A DNA stretch of 64,000 nt from Pseudanabaena sp. BC1403. Lineage in GTDB: Bacteria; Cyanobacteriota; Cyanobacteriia; Pseudanabaenales; Pseudanabaenaceae. The stretch spans positions 62,001 through 126,000 of the forward strand of contig NZ_PDDM01000015.1 of assembly GCF_002914585.1 (NCBI RefSeq), written 5' to 3'. A program made the position numbers and the translations under genes. Under the pieces are notes generated by a model, which was not told the origin of the DNA, searched no databases, and worked only from the letters and a program-made list of their open reading frames with translations. Positions 53,019 through 61,548 of this stretch are shown piece after piece; the stretch's first letter is position 1; each line of letters starts with the position of its first letter.

Positions 53019-53435
53019 TTAACGCTTGAGGGCTAACCATTGTTGCAAAATTAAGGCGGCAGCTTTGCGATCGATCATTTCTTTGTTGTGCCTTGTGGAA
53101 ATGCCCTGCGATCGCATCATTTCTTCGGCTTCATAGGAGGTTAACCGCTCATCGACAAATTCTAAAACCATGCCCAGTTGTTTGGCAGCACCATTAGCAA
53201 ATTTCTGGACATGCTTGGCTTGATGACCAAGAGAGCCGTCCATGTTGTAGGGTAAACCAATTACAAGGGTATCGATATCTCGCTCAATAATTAGCGATCG
53301 CAATATTGCCATATCTTCATCCCATGATTTACGAGTAATTGTGGTGATGCCATGTACAGATATGCCAAGGCGATCGCATCCCGCTACACCAATGCGCTTT
53401 CTGCCGACATCTAAACCTAATGCTGCATATTGCAT
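53019..53435 (-). CDS. ruvX: Holliday junction resolvase-like protein YqgF/RuvX
   Basis: The protein has 138 residues. The RNase-H-fold motifs are present: LGLDVGRKRIGVAG with the catalytic Asp, VIGLPYNMDGS, FVDERLTSYEAE and the closing DRKAAALILQQWL. In E. coli this protein is implicated in 16S rRNA maturation. It is single, with a strong hairpin 44 bases upstream of its start. Confidence 0.95.
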   Translation of the reverse strand: MQYAALGLDVGRKRIGVAGCDRLGISVHGITTITRKSWDEDMAILRSLIIERDIDTLVIGLPYNMDGSLGHQAKHVQKFANGAAKQLGMVLEFVDERLTSYEAEEMMRSQGISTRHNKEMIDRKAAALILQQWLALKR

Positions 53436-53479
53436 AAATTAATTTTATAGCTGTCGCTAGTCATGTTATGACAAAATCA

Positions 53480-53530
53480 AAAAACAAAAGACAGTTGCGG
53501 CGCTTCGCGCCGCAACTGTCTTTTGTTTTT
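53480..53530. terminator. 24-bp hairpin between eda-like and ruvX genes
   Basis: AAAAACAAAAGACAGTTGCG... and its complement pair around TTC; both ends carry A/T runs. It is suitable to end the eda-like transcript on the minus strand. Confidence 0.65.
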
Positions 53531-53553
53531 TTGGGACAGAATAGCACGACACA

Positions 53554-54249
53554 TTATTGATCTTGAAATGGTTGAACTTTTTGGATTAAAGCTTGCGATC
53601 GCGCAATGATTGTTGTCCAGTCATCCTCCGCGATCGCTTCTGGTGAAAATAGATGACTAGAAATACCGACTGCGATCGCCCCTGCCGCCAGAAATTGATC
53701 GGCATTTTGAATGGTAATCCCGCCCGTGGGAATCAAGGGAATATCTCGTAAGATTGGCTGCAAACATTTTAAATACTCAATACCACCAACTACCTTAATT
53801 GGAAAAACCTTAACGGCTGCGGCTCCTGCTTGCCATGCGGTAATTATCTCTGTCGGTGTCAGAGCCCCTGCAATTACAGGAATATTATTCTCGACACCTT
53901 TAGCAATCATCTCAGGATTTGTATGGGGCGTGAATAAAAAGCTACAACCACAGGCGATCGCCTTTTCCGCACTATCTAGATCTAAGACTGTGCCTGTGCC
54001 AATTTTACAATCAGGTAATTCCTGCTGCAATTTGGGAATCAGTGATTCGGCGCGATCGGTATTCCAAGCAATTTCAATTAGCTTAATCCCACCTGCGGCG
54101 GCGGCAAGTGCCATTTCCCGAGCAGTCACAATATTGTCAGCGCGGATAACGGCGATAATGCGATGCTGTTGCAACAAACTGAGCCAAGGATTCACAGGAT
54201 TTTTGCAAAAATTTGCATTTGCGATCGACTGCCAAAGATCATTACACAA
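53554..54249 (-). CDS. eda: KDPG/KHG aldolase homologue (Eda)
   Basis: The protein has 231 residues and the TIM-barrel of Eda. KIGTGTVLD, GCSFLFTPHTNPEM and the Schiff-base Lys in AAVKVFPIK fit KDPG aldolase, which splits 2-keto-3-deoxy-6-phosphogluconate in the Entner-Doudoroff route. The usual EVTLRT is EIAWNT here, so the catalytic Glu remains but the substrate-contacting Arg is Asn. I would not exclude another 2-keto-acid substrate. No edd gene is near. The N-terminal extension of about 20 residues may be shorter in reality. Confidence 0.8.
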   Translation of the reverse strand: MCNDLWQSIANANFCKNPVNPWLSLLQQHRIIAVIRADNIVTAREMALAAAAGGIKLIEIAWNTDRAESLIPKLQQELPDCKIGTGTVLDLDSAEKAIACGCSFLFTPHTNPEMIAKGVENNIPVIAGALTPTEIITAWQAGAAAVKVFPIKVVGGIEYLKCLQPILRDIPLIPTGGITIQNADQFLAAGAIAVGISSHLFSPEAIAEDDWTTIIARSQALIQKVQPFQDQ

Positions 54250-54317
54250 AGCTTTGTTTTTGCAAACCCAATAGGTGGAGCAAAGAGTCGTCTACTGGGT
54301 TACATAAGTCTGCAAAA

Positions 54318-54448
54318 CAGCAATTCTCATTATGAAACCGATTTTTGTATTTCCACCGCCGAAGGCGCTGGAAATACAAAAATCGGTTGTTTGAAAGACC
54401 TCCAACAGCGGGCTTTCAAACAACCGATTTTTATAATGAGAACTGCTA
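54318..54448 (+). mobile_element. Double-hairpin MITE, copy D
   Basis: It is 131 bp, with terminal repeats CAGCAATTCTCATTAT and ATAATGAGAACTGCTA (last base differs). Perfect 9-bp flanks TCTGCAAAA are at 54309-54317 and 54449-54457. The internal hairpins are as in the other copies, with a few mispaired bases. Confidence 0.9.
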
Positions 54449-54526
54449 TCTGCAAAAAGTTGAGATGTACTCTCAGGCATTAGTGCTTCATAATATGTTT
54501 TGGATAAAAACTTATACAGAATATCT

Positions 54527-54982
54527 ATGGCTTTGAATGTTGGCGATCGCGCCCCAGATTTTAGCGTTGCTGATACGCTTGGCAACATCGTGACCCTTGC
54601 TAGTCTGAAAGGTAAGCGTGTGGTTCTATATTTCTATCCCCGCGATAACACCCCTGGATGCACTAAAGAGGCTTGTGGCTTTCGCGACAACTATGCTCAG
54701 TTTCAAGCCAAGAATACGCTGATTTTTGGTGTCAGTACTGATGATGCTAAGTCCCACCAAAAGTTTACCGAAAAGTTTGATTTACCATTCCCCTTACTCT
54801 GTGATGTCGATGCCCAAGTTGCTACAGCATACGAGAGCTATGGCAAAAAACAAATGATGGGCAAGGAATACATGGGGATCTTCCGCAATACCTTTGTGAT
54901 CGATCCAGAGGGTAAAATCGAGAAAATTTATCTTGCGGTCAAAGCTGAACCCCATCCCGCCGAAGTTCTCGCGGACATCTAA
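54527..54982 (+). CDS. bcp: Peroxiredoxin, BCP/PrxQ type
   Basis: The protein has 151 residues. RDNTPGCTKEACGFRDNY holds peroxidatic Cys 45 and resolving Cys 50, the CxxxxC spacing of PrxQ/BCP enzymes. They reduce peroxides with thioredoxin. The start ATG 54527 (MALNVGDRAPDF) is clear; a TTG nine codons upstream gives the longest frame. A 17-bp hairpin overlaps its stop codon. folP follows in the same direction. Confidence 0.95.
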   Translation: MALNVGDRAPDFSVADTLGNIVTLASLKGKRVVLYFYPRDNTPGCTKEACGFRDNYAQFQAKNTLIFGVSTDDAKSHQKFTEKFDLPFPLLCDVDAQVATAYESYGKKQMMGKEYMGIFRNTFVIDPEGKIEKIYLAVKAEPHPAEVLADI

Positions 54983-55017
54983 GTAAATAGGAGGCGCTTT
55001 GCGCCTCCTATTTACTT
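54981..55017 (+). terminator. 17-bp hairpin after bcp
   Basis: AAGTAAATAGGAGGCGC, TTT, GCGCCTCCTATTTACTT. It overlaps the bcp stop codon. Confidence 0.6.
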
Positions 55018-55057
55018 GATAGCGCTAAGTGCTGTAAAAATTTCTGAGGTTGAAACA

Positions 55058-55933
55058 TTGAATCCAAGCACAACTAAGACTGCCAACTCAACTAAATTAA
55101 CTAACTGGAAAATTCGTGATCGTCAGTTTATTTGGGGTGCTCGCACATACCTAATGGGTGTTTTGAATCTTACGCCCGATAGCTTTAGCGATGGCGGTCA
55201 ATTTAACTCACGGGATGAGGCACTGAAACAAGTCGCGCAGATGTTGCCCTATATCGACATACTCGATATTGGTGGTGAATCGACTAGACCTAATGCTCTG
55301 CCAGTTAGCGCCGAAGAAGAATGCGATCGCATTTTGCCAATTATTCAAGCCATTCGCGAAACCTATCCCAACTTGCCGATTTCCGTTGATACAGTCAAGG
55401 CAAGTGTCGCAAAAGCCGCGATCACCGCAGGAGCAGATATGCTCAACGATGTTTCCTCTGGGAGATTTGATCCTGAAATGCTACCTCTAGCGGGAAAGTT
55501 GCAAGTACCAATTTTTTTAATGCATATGCAAGGTGAACCACGCACTATGCAAGAAAACCCTCGCTATCGCAATGTGGTGGATGATGTTAAGCAATTTCTC
55601 GCTGATGCAATTTTGGTCGCCAAAGCTTGCGGTGTTCCTAAACATTTAATTGCGATCGATCCAGGGATCGGCTTTGGTAAAACTCTTGACCATAATCTTA
55701 AAATTTTAAAAAATTTGCGCAGCTTTAAGGAGATCAGCGCACCTCTATTGCTGGGCGTATCTCGCAAAAGCTTTATTGGTAAGCTTAGCGATCGCCCAGA
55801 TCCTAATGATCGCCTGTATGGAACGATAGCCGCTTGTAGTTCTTGTATTGCAGGTGGCGCAGATATCTTACGAGTACATGATCCCAAAGAAATATTTGAT
55901 GCTTGTCGCGTCAGTGACGCAATATTTCGATAG
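55058..55933 (+). CDS. folP: Dihydropteroate synthase
   Basis: FolP joins p-aminobenzoate to the pterin pyrophosphate in folate synthesis, the sulfonamide target. All family blocks are present: MGVLNLTPDSFSDGGQF, DIGGESTRPNA, DVSSGRF, IDPGIGFGKT, LGVSRKSFIGKL. I start it at TTG 55058, with GAGG 8 bases upstream, giving 291 residues. The frame is open from another TTG at 55016, inside the bcp hairpin, and there is no ATG before residue 33. It probably shares a transcript with bcp only by read-through. Confidence 0.93.
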   Translation: MNPSTTKTANSTKLTNWKIRDRQFIWGARTYLMGVLNLTPDSFSDGGQFNSRDEALKQVAQMLPYIDILDIGGESTRPNALPVSAEEECDRILPIIQAIRETYPNLPISVDTVKASVAKAAITAGADMLNDVSSGRFDPEMLPLAGKLQVPIFLMHMQGEPRTMQENPRYRNVVDDVKQFLADAILVAKACGVPKHLIAIDPGIGFGKTLDHNLKILKNLRSFKEISAPLLLGVSRKSFIGKLSDRPDPNDRLYGTIAACSSCIAGGADILRVHDPKEIFDACRVSDAIFR

Positions 55934-56091
55934 CGATGCTTTGTTACTCTATCGAGATATTGCATAATCTACATGCACAATTAACTAATATCAACAAGCA
56001 TCCGTAACAGTCCATCAGTTACAATAGCCAAACGGGATGTACGCTTTAATACAACCCTGTAAAGATTGTAATCACTTTTTGAGGGCAAGAC

Positions 56092-57195
56092 GTGCCACAG
56101 GCTAAGCATTTGCTGATTGGTTCCACCAGATCAGGCAGTGGAAAATCAGCAACAATTTTGGGATTAACATATAACTTGCAAGTTAAAGGTTACAAAATTG
56201 GCTATGGTAAGCCAATAGGTACTTTTACGACCAAAGAATTACCCGAATCAGCCGAACGCACTGAAGCTGATGTGGAATTTATTCGGCAAGTCCTCAATTT
56301 GCCGCAATCACTTTTACTCCCCACTCTACTTAATCTTGACCGAGCTGCTCTGCAACTCCGTCTATCTGGAGAAGACAAGGCTGATTACAGTAATAAGTTG
56401 GATGAGTATAAAAAATTAATTGAAGGCGATCTCGTACTTTTAGAAGCACCTGCAAATACTGCCGAAGGTGCAATTTTTGGGCTATCCCTAGAAGAAATGG
56501 CAGATCAACTCGAAGCTCCCATTTTGTTAGTAATGCGATTTGGCTCGCTATTAGTAGTTGACCATATCTTGATGGCAAAACGACGGTTTGGCGATCACCT
56601 ATTAGGTGTGGTCATTAATGACATTCCTGATGAACAATATGAAACAGCGATCGAGATTCTCCACCCTTATCTCGAAAATCAAGGCATTCCTGTATTTGCC
56701 CTCATGCCCGAAAACCGCACCTTGCGAAGTGTCAGCGTCTCTGAAATCATAGAGCAACTTGGCGCAAACATCCTTTGTTGTCCTGAAAATATTGATTTAG
56801 GGAAAGTAATGGTGGAGGAACTCAAAATTGGCGCAATGGATGTCAACTCTGCCCAAAGCTATTTCCGCAAGTCCTATAACAAAGCCGTAATTACAGGCAG
56901 CAGTCGGATCGATCTTCAGTTCGCAGCGCTAGAAACATCGACAAATTGCTTGATTTTGACAGGTCGTCCCTTTGTTAGTGATGATGTCGCCCACAAAGCT
57001 ATGGAATTGGGTGTACCAATCCTCTCAGTCAGTAAAGACACCCTGAGTACGGTTAGTATTATTGAATCTTGTCTAGGGCAAGTTCGTCTGCATGAAGGAG
57101 TGAAAGTGACTAGTATCTGCGACATGATGGGAAAATACTTTAATTTTGAGCGTTTCTTAAGGCTCATGAATATCAAAGCTTTAGCCTCAGCTTAG
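56092..57195 (+). CDS. Phosphotransacetylase-family protein (AAA_26 plus DRTGG)
   Basis: The protein has 367 residues. The N-terminal 200 residues are a dethiobiotin-synthetase-like P-loop domain with GSTRSGSGKSATILGL. The C-terminal part (about 205-330) is a DRTGG-type domain: AVITGSSRIDLQFAALETSTNCLILTG. This is the N-terminal two-thirds of long Pta proteins without the acetyltransferase domain. Enzymatic activity is unknown; a regulatory role is conceivable. The start is GTG at 56092. It is followed by a terminator. Confidence 0.82.
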   Translation: MPQAKHLLIGSTRSGSGKSATILGLTYNLQVKGYKIGYGKPIGTFTTKELPESAERTEADVEFIRQVLNLPQSLLLPTLLNLDRAALQLRLSGEDKADYSNKLDEYKKLIEGDLVLLEAPANTAEGAIFGLSLEEMADQLEAPILLVMRFGSLLVVDHILMAKRRFGDHLLGVVINDIPDEQYETAIEILHPYLENQGIPVFALMPENRTLRSVSVSEIIEQLGANILCCPENIDLGKVMVEELKIGAMDVNSAQSYFRKSYNKAVITGSSRIDLQFAALETSTNCLILTGRPFVSDDVAHKAMELGVPILSVSKDTLSTVSIIESCLGQVRLHEGVKVTSICDMMGKYFNFERFLRLMNIKALASA

Positions 57196-57237
57196 CCCAA
57201 AAAGAGGTGTCGCGGATAGACACCTCTTTTTTAGGCT
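57194..57237 (+). terminator. Terminator after the phosphotransacetylase-like gene
   Basis: AGCCCAAAAAGAGGTGTC pairs with GACACCTCTTTTTTAGGCT, overlapping the stop codon and including a T-run. Confidence 0.75.
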
Positions 57238-57260
57238 AAGCATTTTTGTGAGCAGGCTTT

Positions 57261-57491
57261 TTACATTTCTTTTAAAGTTTTCCAACCAGGCAACCATAGC
57301 GATCGCCGCTTCAGAGCTTTAGCATTTAGCCAAAATCTTACAGAATCATCACAAGCTGCTTTTATCTCGGCAAAAACTAGTTCTCCTTCATTTTTGCGAT
57401 TCACTACAACAAAATGTCGCCAGCCAAAAGTTTCTTGCATAGCAGTCCACTTAGAACCGATTAGATACGGAAATTTCTGTTTTTTAGGCAT
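57261..57491 (-). CDS. TIGR02450-type Trp-rich small protein
   Basis: The protein has 76 residues with six Trp. SKWTAMQETFGWRHFVVVNRKN and ELVFAEIKAACDDSVRFWLNAKALKRRSLWLPGW match the Trp-rich TIGR02450 family found in cyanobacteria and some proteobacteria. Its function is unknown to me. A 15-bp palindrome lies just upstream of its start. Confidence 0.88.
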   Translation of the reverse strand: MPKKQKFPYLIGSKWTAMQETFGWRHFVVVNRKNEGELVFAEIKAACDDSVRFWLNAKALKRRSLWLPGWKTLKEM

Positions 57492-57499
57492 ATTACCTC

Positions 57500-57529
57500 A
57501 TAAAAAATACGGCTAGCCGCATTTTTTAT
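57500..57529. terminator. 15-bp hairpin between small genes
   Basis: ATAAAAAATACGGCT and AGCCGCATTTTTTAT with one mismatch, including a T-run on either strand. It ends the DUF3134 gene on the minus strand. Confidence 0.7.
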
Positions 57530-57531
57530 GT

Positions 57532-57777
57532 CTAATCAATGTCGTCATCATCATTGTCATCGTCATCGTCATCGATGTAGTTAGGGTCATCGCCTAACAT
57601 CAATTCACTTAATTCTTCAGCTTCGTCATCAAACTTTAAGCTCGACTCAGTACCTTCTCTAGCGATCAGGCGACCTGTGGACTCTAGCCAATCGAGAATA
57701 GATGCTTGCTGCTCGGTGGGAATAAGTGTGGCAGGCTGGTTGCGGCGCTGTACGCGCAAAGCGGGGTTGTTAATCAT
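57532..57777 (-). CDS. DUF3134 protein
   Basis: The protein has 81 residues. NPALRVQRRNQPATLIPTEQQASILDWLESTGRLIARE is the conserved part. It ends in a run of Asp that may bind metal or be disordered. It is a cyanobacterial family of unknown function. It follows the ebfC gene on the same strand after a hairpin. Confidence 0.87.
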   Translation of the reverse strand: MINNPALRVQRRNQPATLIPTEQQASILDWLESTGRLIAREGTESSLKFDDEAEELSELMLGDDPNYIDDDDDDNDDDDID

Positions 57778-57805
57778 AAAAATATCAAATAAAAATTCTA
57801 GTCTC

Positions 57806-57838
57806 GTTCAAGAATTGTGCAAAGCACAATTCTTGAAC
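57806..57838. terminator. 15-bp hairpin after ebfC
   Basis: GTTCAAGAATTGTGC, AAA, GCACAATTCTTGAAC, 16 bases beyond the ebfC stop. Confidence 0.6.
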
Positions 57839-57853
57839 ACACTTCTTGAAAAG

Positions 57854-58192
57854 TTAGAAACCTGCGGGTAAACCCAGACCACCAGTGAGGTCTTCCATTT
57901 TTTGCTTCATTGTGCCTGTAGAAAGCTGATAAGCATCCTTTAGAGCTGCAAGTACCAAGTCGGACAAAACTTCTGCGCCTTCATTCAAAGCTTCAGGAGA
58001 AATTTCCACGCTTTGGGGCTCTTGGTTTCCGCTTAGTGTGATTTTTACTAAACCACCACCTGATTCTCCAGTTAAGCGCAATTCATCTAATTCTTCTTGT
58101 AGCTTTTTTGCGCCTTCTTGAATTTGCTGCGCTTTTTGGAAGGCTTCTTTCATTTTGCCTAAGCCAAATCCAAATCCTTTTCCGTCTGACAT
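57854..58192 (-). CDS. YbaB/EbfC nucleoid-associated protein
   Basis: The protein has 112 residues. [53 protein letters not shown] is the family core: a helical tweezer domain and a beta sheet that binds DNA as a dimer. It starts with a Gly-rich [12 protein letters not shown] extension common in cyanobacteria. recR and dnaX, the usual bacterial neighbours, are not present. Confidence 0.93.
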   Translation of the reverse strand: MSDGKGFGFGLGKMKEAFQKAQQIQEGAKKLQEELDELRLTGESGGGLVKITLSGNQEPQSVEISPEALNEGAEVLSDLVLAALKDAYQLSTGTMKQKMEDLTGGLGLPAGF

Positions 58193-58271
58193 AGCAGTAT
58201 CAGTTTTATCCTAAGTTTTCCTGTACATTATGTCACTAATCGTAACGGTTCGGTAAGTACGGTCATCTAGA

Positions 58272-58402
58272 CAGCGATTCTCATTATGAAACCAATTTTG
58301 GTGTTTCCAGCGCCTTCGGCGCTGGAAACACCAAAATTGGTTGTTTAAAAGCCCACCGTTGGCGGGCTTTTAAACAACCAATTTTTATAATGAAAACTGC
58401 TG
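58272..58402 (+). mobile_element. Double-hairpin MITE, copy E
   Basis: It is 131 bp, from CAGCGATTCTCATTAT to ATAATGAAAACTGCTG. The 9-bp flanks TCATCTAGA and TTATCTAGA agree at 8 of 9 positions. Its internal hairpins are the same type as the other copies. It lies in the 657-base gap between ebfC and the EAL gene. Confidence 0.88.
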
Positions 58403-58497
58403 TTATCTAGATATCTGTCCATAGACGTGCATCAACAAATCTAGAAATATGTTTGACATTTGTATAGCTGTCGCCAAGTGTACTAGGACATAAAACC

Positions 58498-58540
58498 CCA
58501 GAATTGATTGACGACGCTTCGCGTCGCCAATCAATTCTGG
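58498..58540. other. 13-bp hairpin with nested GC stem
   Basis: CCAGAATTGATTG pairs with CAATCAATTCTGG. Inside is ACGACGC/GCGTCG. It lies in the ebfC-EAL gap. Beyond it (58550-58849) I see only a possible transposase-like Cys fragment. Confidence 0.5.
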
Positions 58541-58849
58541 CTCAATGGGTAATTCGGGGAGGCAAAGAAAGTAGAGAGTCAAGCAAAGCACTCAGCAAGC
58601 ATTTACCCCACTTCTAGGCATTATGAACAAACTCAAAGAAGCTCAAATACAAGAAAGCTTTTCTTGAGATGTACCACGATGAGGTCGTAATTAAGACCGC
58701 TAAAGCTATCAAAAGCCTTGCATATCCGTAGCGGCTGATGATGTCATGTGAATACTGTGTCGATCAGATCGTTAAAGTTGGCGTTGCAAGTTTTACACTG
58801 GTATCGCTGGCATGATTGAGCCAAAAAACATTGCTTTTGAGAATTGGCA

Positions 58850-59764
58850 TTATTTTCCGTCAAAAATTGATTGAAAAAAATCGATGATGATCTCCCAAGC
58901 ATGATGCTCTGGGAAAATATTTATACCCAGTAAACTTTTGACAATATATAGAAAAATTAAAGTAGCTATGATTTTAAAAAGTATTACTCCAAATAATCTA
59001 AAGGTTTTTGGCTTGTCTTGAGGTTTACCAAGGGAATAGCCTTGTACTCCCTTGATGCCGAGATCACTTGCCAACTTTAAGGATGAATTGTCATCAATTC
59101 CCTTGAGAATGGTCTGTCTCTGAAAAGCTCTACTCGCATATGATATTGCTTTCGCTAGTTGCTTTTTATCAAGTGTTATAGGTTGTAAAGCAAAGCTGCG
59201 ATCCAACTTAATCATCTTGATTGGCAACTCTTGTAGTTGTGATAAGGGAAAAAATCTACCTGTAAAGTTGTCAACTACGACATAGCAGCCCATCATCTGT
59301 AATTCTGTCATAAAAGGAAGTATCAGTGATTGTTTTTGGAAGAGAGTTTCTTCTTCTATCTCAAAAGCAAGTCTTTTCGGTGCAACTTTATATTGAGTGA
59401 ACCACAAATTGAGTTGGGGAAGAAAGCCCTGATCCTCAAAAATATCGTTAGATAGATTAACTGAAAGCTTTACAGAGGTCTGCTGAGATAGTATGGCAAT
59501 TGATTTTTCAACAACGATTCGATCTAGCTGATTGAGTAACTGAGTATTTTGAAGAGCACTCAATAATTCTTGAGGTTGTCGTAAGTTTCCTTCCTCATCT
59601 CGCCAACGCACTAGCACTTCATTATGGAGAACTCCTCCTGTATCTAGCTCATAAACTGGTTGGAACCAGATTACAAACTTTTCAGCCGCCAACTGAATTT
59701 TTGGAAATTCTTCTAGCTGGAGATTGATATGAGCAGTGGTAAGAGGATCAAATTCAGTTTCCAT
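58850..59764 (-). CDS. Degenerate EAL-domain protein with C-terminal membrane helix
   Basis: The protein has 304 residues. Its domain follows the EAL phosphodiesterase order. Present are NEVLVRW (Glu), VNLSND (Asn), FEIEEE (Glu), IKLDRSF (Lys) and GVQGYSLGKP (Gln). The usual DDFGTG is DNFTGR and EGVE is KGID, so two metal/catalytic acids are gone. It probably does not hydrolyse cyclic di-GMP but may bind it or signal otherwise. The helix at about 260-282 (VILFKIIATLIFLYIV) anchors it after the domain. The start ATG is 59764. Confidence 0.82.
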   Translation of the reverse strand: METEFDPLTTAHINLQLEEFPKIQLAAEKFVIWFQPVYELDTGGVLHNEVLVRWRDEEGNLRQPQELLSALQNTQLLNQLDRIVVEKSIAILSQQTSVKLSVNLSNDIFEDQGFLPQLNLWFTQYKVAPKRLAFEIEEETLFQKQSLILPFMTELQMMGCYVVVDNFTGRFFPLSQLQELPIKMIKLDRSFALQPITLDKKQLAKAISYASRAFQRQTILKGIDDNSSLKLASDLGIKGVQGYSLGKPQDKPKTFRLFGVILFKIIATLIFLYIVKSLLGINIFPEHHAWEIIIDFFQSIFDGK

Positions 59765-59810
59765 GTTACGGCTTATTATATAGCAATGTAAGAGATAGCT
59801 AAGACCAATC

Positions 59811-59860
59811 AAAACCCAAATTAATAAAGGCGGAGCAAAGCTCCGCCTTTATTAATTTGG
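59811..59860. repeat. Palindrome shared with 47853-47907
   Basis: The left arm AAAACCCAAATTAATAAAGG continues CGGAGC, identical to the arm at 47853. The inner 21 bases pair with 59840-59860; the outer CCC is unpaired here because the right arm ends at TTTGG. Confidence 0.75.
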
Positions 59861-59904
59861 TAAGCAAAGCTTACATTGCTATACCAGACCAAGATCAATC
59901 AAAA

Positions 59905-59941
59905 AAGAATAAGAGCAGTGAATAGCACTGCTCTTATTCTT
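59905..59941 (-). terminator. 16-bp hairpin after thrC
   Basis: AAGAATAAGAGCAGTG, AATAG, CACTGCTCTTATTCTT, 17 bases beyond the thrC stop. Confidence 0.65.
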
Positions 59942-59957
59942 CAGAAGCTTAATCAGA

Positions 59958-61265
59958 CTAGACTGAAACTGTCTGCCACTCTAGCTTGTCCAATGTGTGT
60001 GAACGCTCAAGCGCTCGCTCGAAGCTATCAAGTTTAGGCTCAATCAAAAATGGTTCGCCAACATAGCCTTGGATTGCTTCTTGAGTCTTCAATCCATTCC
60101 CTGTGATGTACACAACTGTTACTTCTTCAGGATCAATTTTGCCAGCTTCGACTAACTTCTTAAGAACTGCGATCGTGGTTCCACCAGCAGTCTCGGTAAA
60201 GATACCTTCAGTTTCGGCAAGTAACTTCATCGCTTGGATGATTTCATCATCATTAACCATCTCAATATTGCCATTAGTCTTGTGCGCAATATCGATCGCA
60301 TAGATACCATCCGCAGGATTACCGATCGCTAAACTCTTAGCAATGGTTTTAGGCTTAACAGGAGTAATAAAGTCGCGACCTTCTTTGTAAGCAGCAGCGA
60401 TTGGAGAGCAACCTTCAGCCTGTGCGCCACTGAATCGAACGGATTTTTCATCTACTAGACCCACCTTCACAAATTCATTGAAACCTTTGTAAATCTTGGT
60501 GAATAGAGATCCAGAAGCTAAAGGCGCAACAATGTGATCGGGCAACTTCCAACCGAGTTGTTCAACAACTTCATAAGCAAGGGTTTTGGAACCTTCAGAA
60601 TAGTATGGACGGAGATTGATATTTACGAAGCCCCAACCATGAGTATTGGCGACCTCTGAGCAAAGACGGTTTACTTGATCGTAGTTGCCATGTACCGAGA
60701 AAACTTTGGGATTGTAAATGGTTGTACCGAGAACTTTGCCAGCTTCGAGGTCAGAAGGAATGAATACACAACATTCTAAGCCTGCATGGGCTGCGATCGC
60801 GGCGGTGGAGTTTGCCAAGTTGCCAGTACTGGCGCAAGCAACGGTGGTGAAACCAAGTTCACGAGCGCGGCTGAGAGCAACAGAAACAACACGGTCTTTG
60901 AAGCTCAAGGTTGGCATGTTTACAGCATCATTTTTAATGTAGAGATTCTTGATGCCGAGACGTTTGGCAAGGCGGTTTGCCTTGATCAGAGGTGTCATGC
61001 CTGTGGAAACATCGATATAATTTTCAGTCTTAACTGGTAAGAAATCTCGATAGCGCCAAATCGAGAGTGGGCCAGCTTGAATCGTTTCACGACTGACTCT
61101 GGCGGCGATCACATCATAGTTATAGGCAACTTCTAGGGGCCCAAAGCACAATTCACATACGTGCATCGCCTTGGCTTCGTATTCTGCACCGCACTCTTTG
61201 CACTTGAGATTACTGAAGGTTTCAACGCGATCGCTGGTGTAAGGAGAAACAATCGTTGCAGTCAT
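59958..61265 (-). CDS. thrC: Threonine synthase
   Basis: ThrC converts O-phosphohomoserine to threonine with PLP. The protein has 435 residues. The N-terminal zinc-ribbon-like CKECGAEYEAKAMHVCELC precedes the PLP domain. The Schiff-base Lys is in LSFKDR, with ASTGNLANSTAAIAAHAG and TAGGTTIAVLKKL for cofactor binding. The long form is typical of plants and cyanobacteria, where SAM may regulate it. It is single, upstream of a 282-base gap. Confidence 0.95.
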   Translation of the reverse strand: MTATIVSPYTSDRVETFSNLKCKECGAEYEAKAMHVCELCFGPLEVAYNYDVIAARVSRETIQAGPLSIWRYRDFLPVKTENYIDVSTGMTPLIKANRLAKRLGIKNLYIKNDAVNMPTLSFKDRVVSVALSRARELGFTTVACASTGNLANSTAAIAAHAGLECCVFIPSDLEAGKVLGTTIYNPKVFSVHGNYDQVNRLCSEVANTHGWGFVNINLRPYYSEGSKTLAYEVVEQLGWKLPDHIVAPLASGSLFTKIYKGFNEFVKVGLVDEKSVRFSGAQAEGCSPIAAAYKEGRDFITPVKPKTIAKSLAIGNPADGIYAIDIAHKTNGNIEMVNDDEIIQAMKLLAETEGIFTETAGGTTIAVLKKLVEAGKIDPEEVTVVYITGNGLKTQEAIQGYVGEPFLIEPKLDSFERALERSHTLDKLEWQTVSV

Positions 61266-61418
61266 GTTCTTGGTTGCCTTTCTAGTCGTTAAAGGTTTTT
61301 ATGAGATTTCTTTATTGACACAAACTCTAACACAGGGCTTTATAGTCGTCAAATATACCAGACTATTTTAGTCTGGTTTTAAATTTATACTTCTCCAATA
61401 TTGCATCCTGCACTCTGG

Positions 61419-61463
61419 ATCAAAAAGGAGGGGTAACGCAAAGCTTTACCCCTCCTTTTTGAT
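61419..61463. other. 18-bp hairpin upstream of thrC
   Basis: Perfect arms around CGCAAAGC, between the two minus-strand genes, in position to end the GH94 transcript only if that reads past 61548. It may be a repeat. Confidence 0.5.
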
Positions 61464-61515
61464 TTTTGATTGACATTTGCTCTATAGCAAAAAAATATAT
61501 AGCGAATGATTTCAG

Positions 61516-61546
61516 AAAAAAGAGGTGGCTTTGCGACCTCTTTTTT
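61516..61546 (-). terminator. Terminator after the GH94 gene
   Basis: AAAAAAGAGGT and ACCTCTTTTTT around GGCTTTGCG, 3 bases beyond the gene end; an A-run on the plus strand is a T-run for the minus transcript. Confidence 0.75.
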
Positions 61547-61548
61547 AT

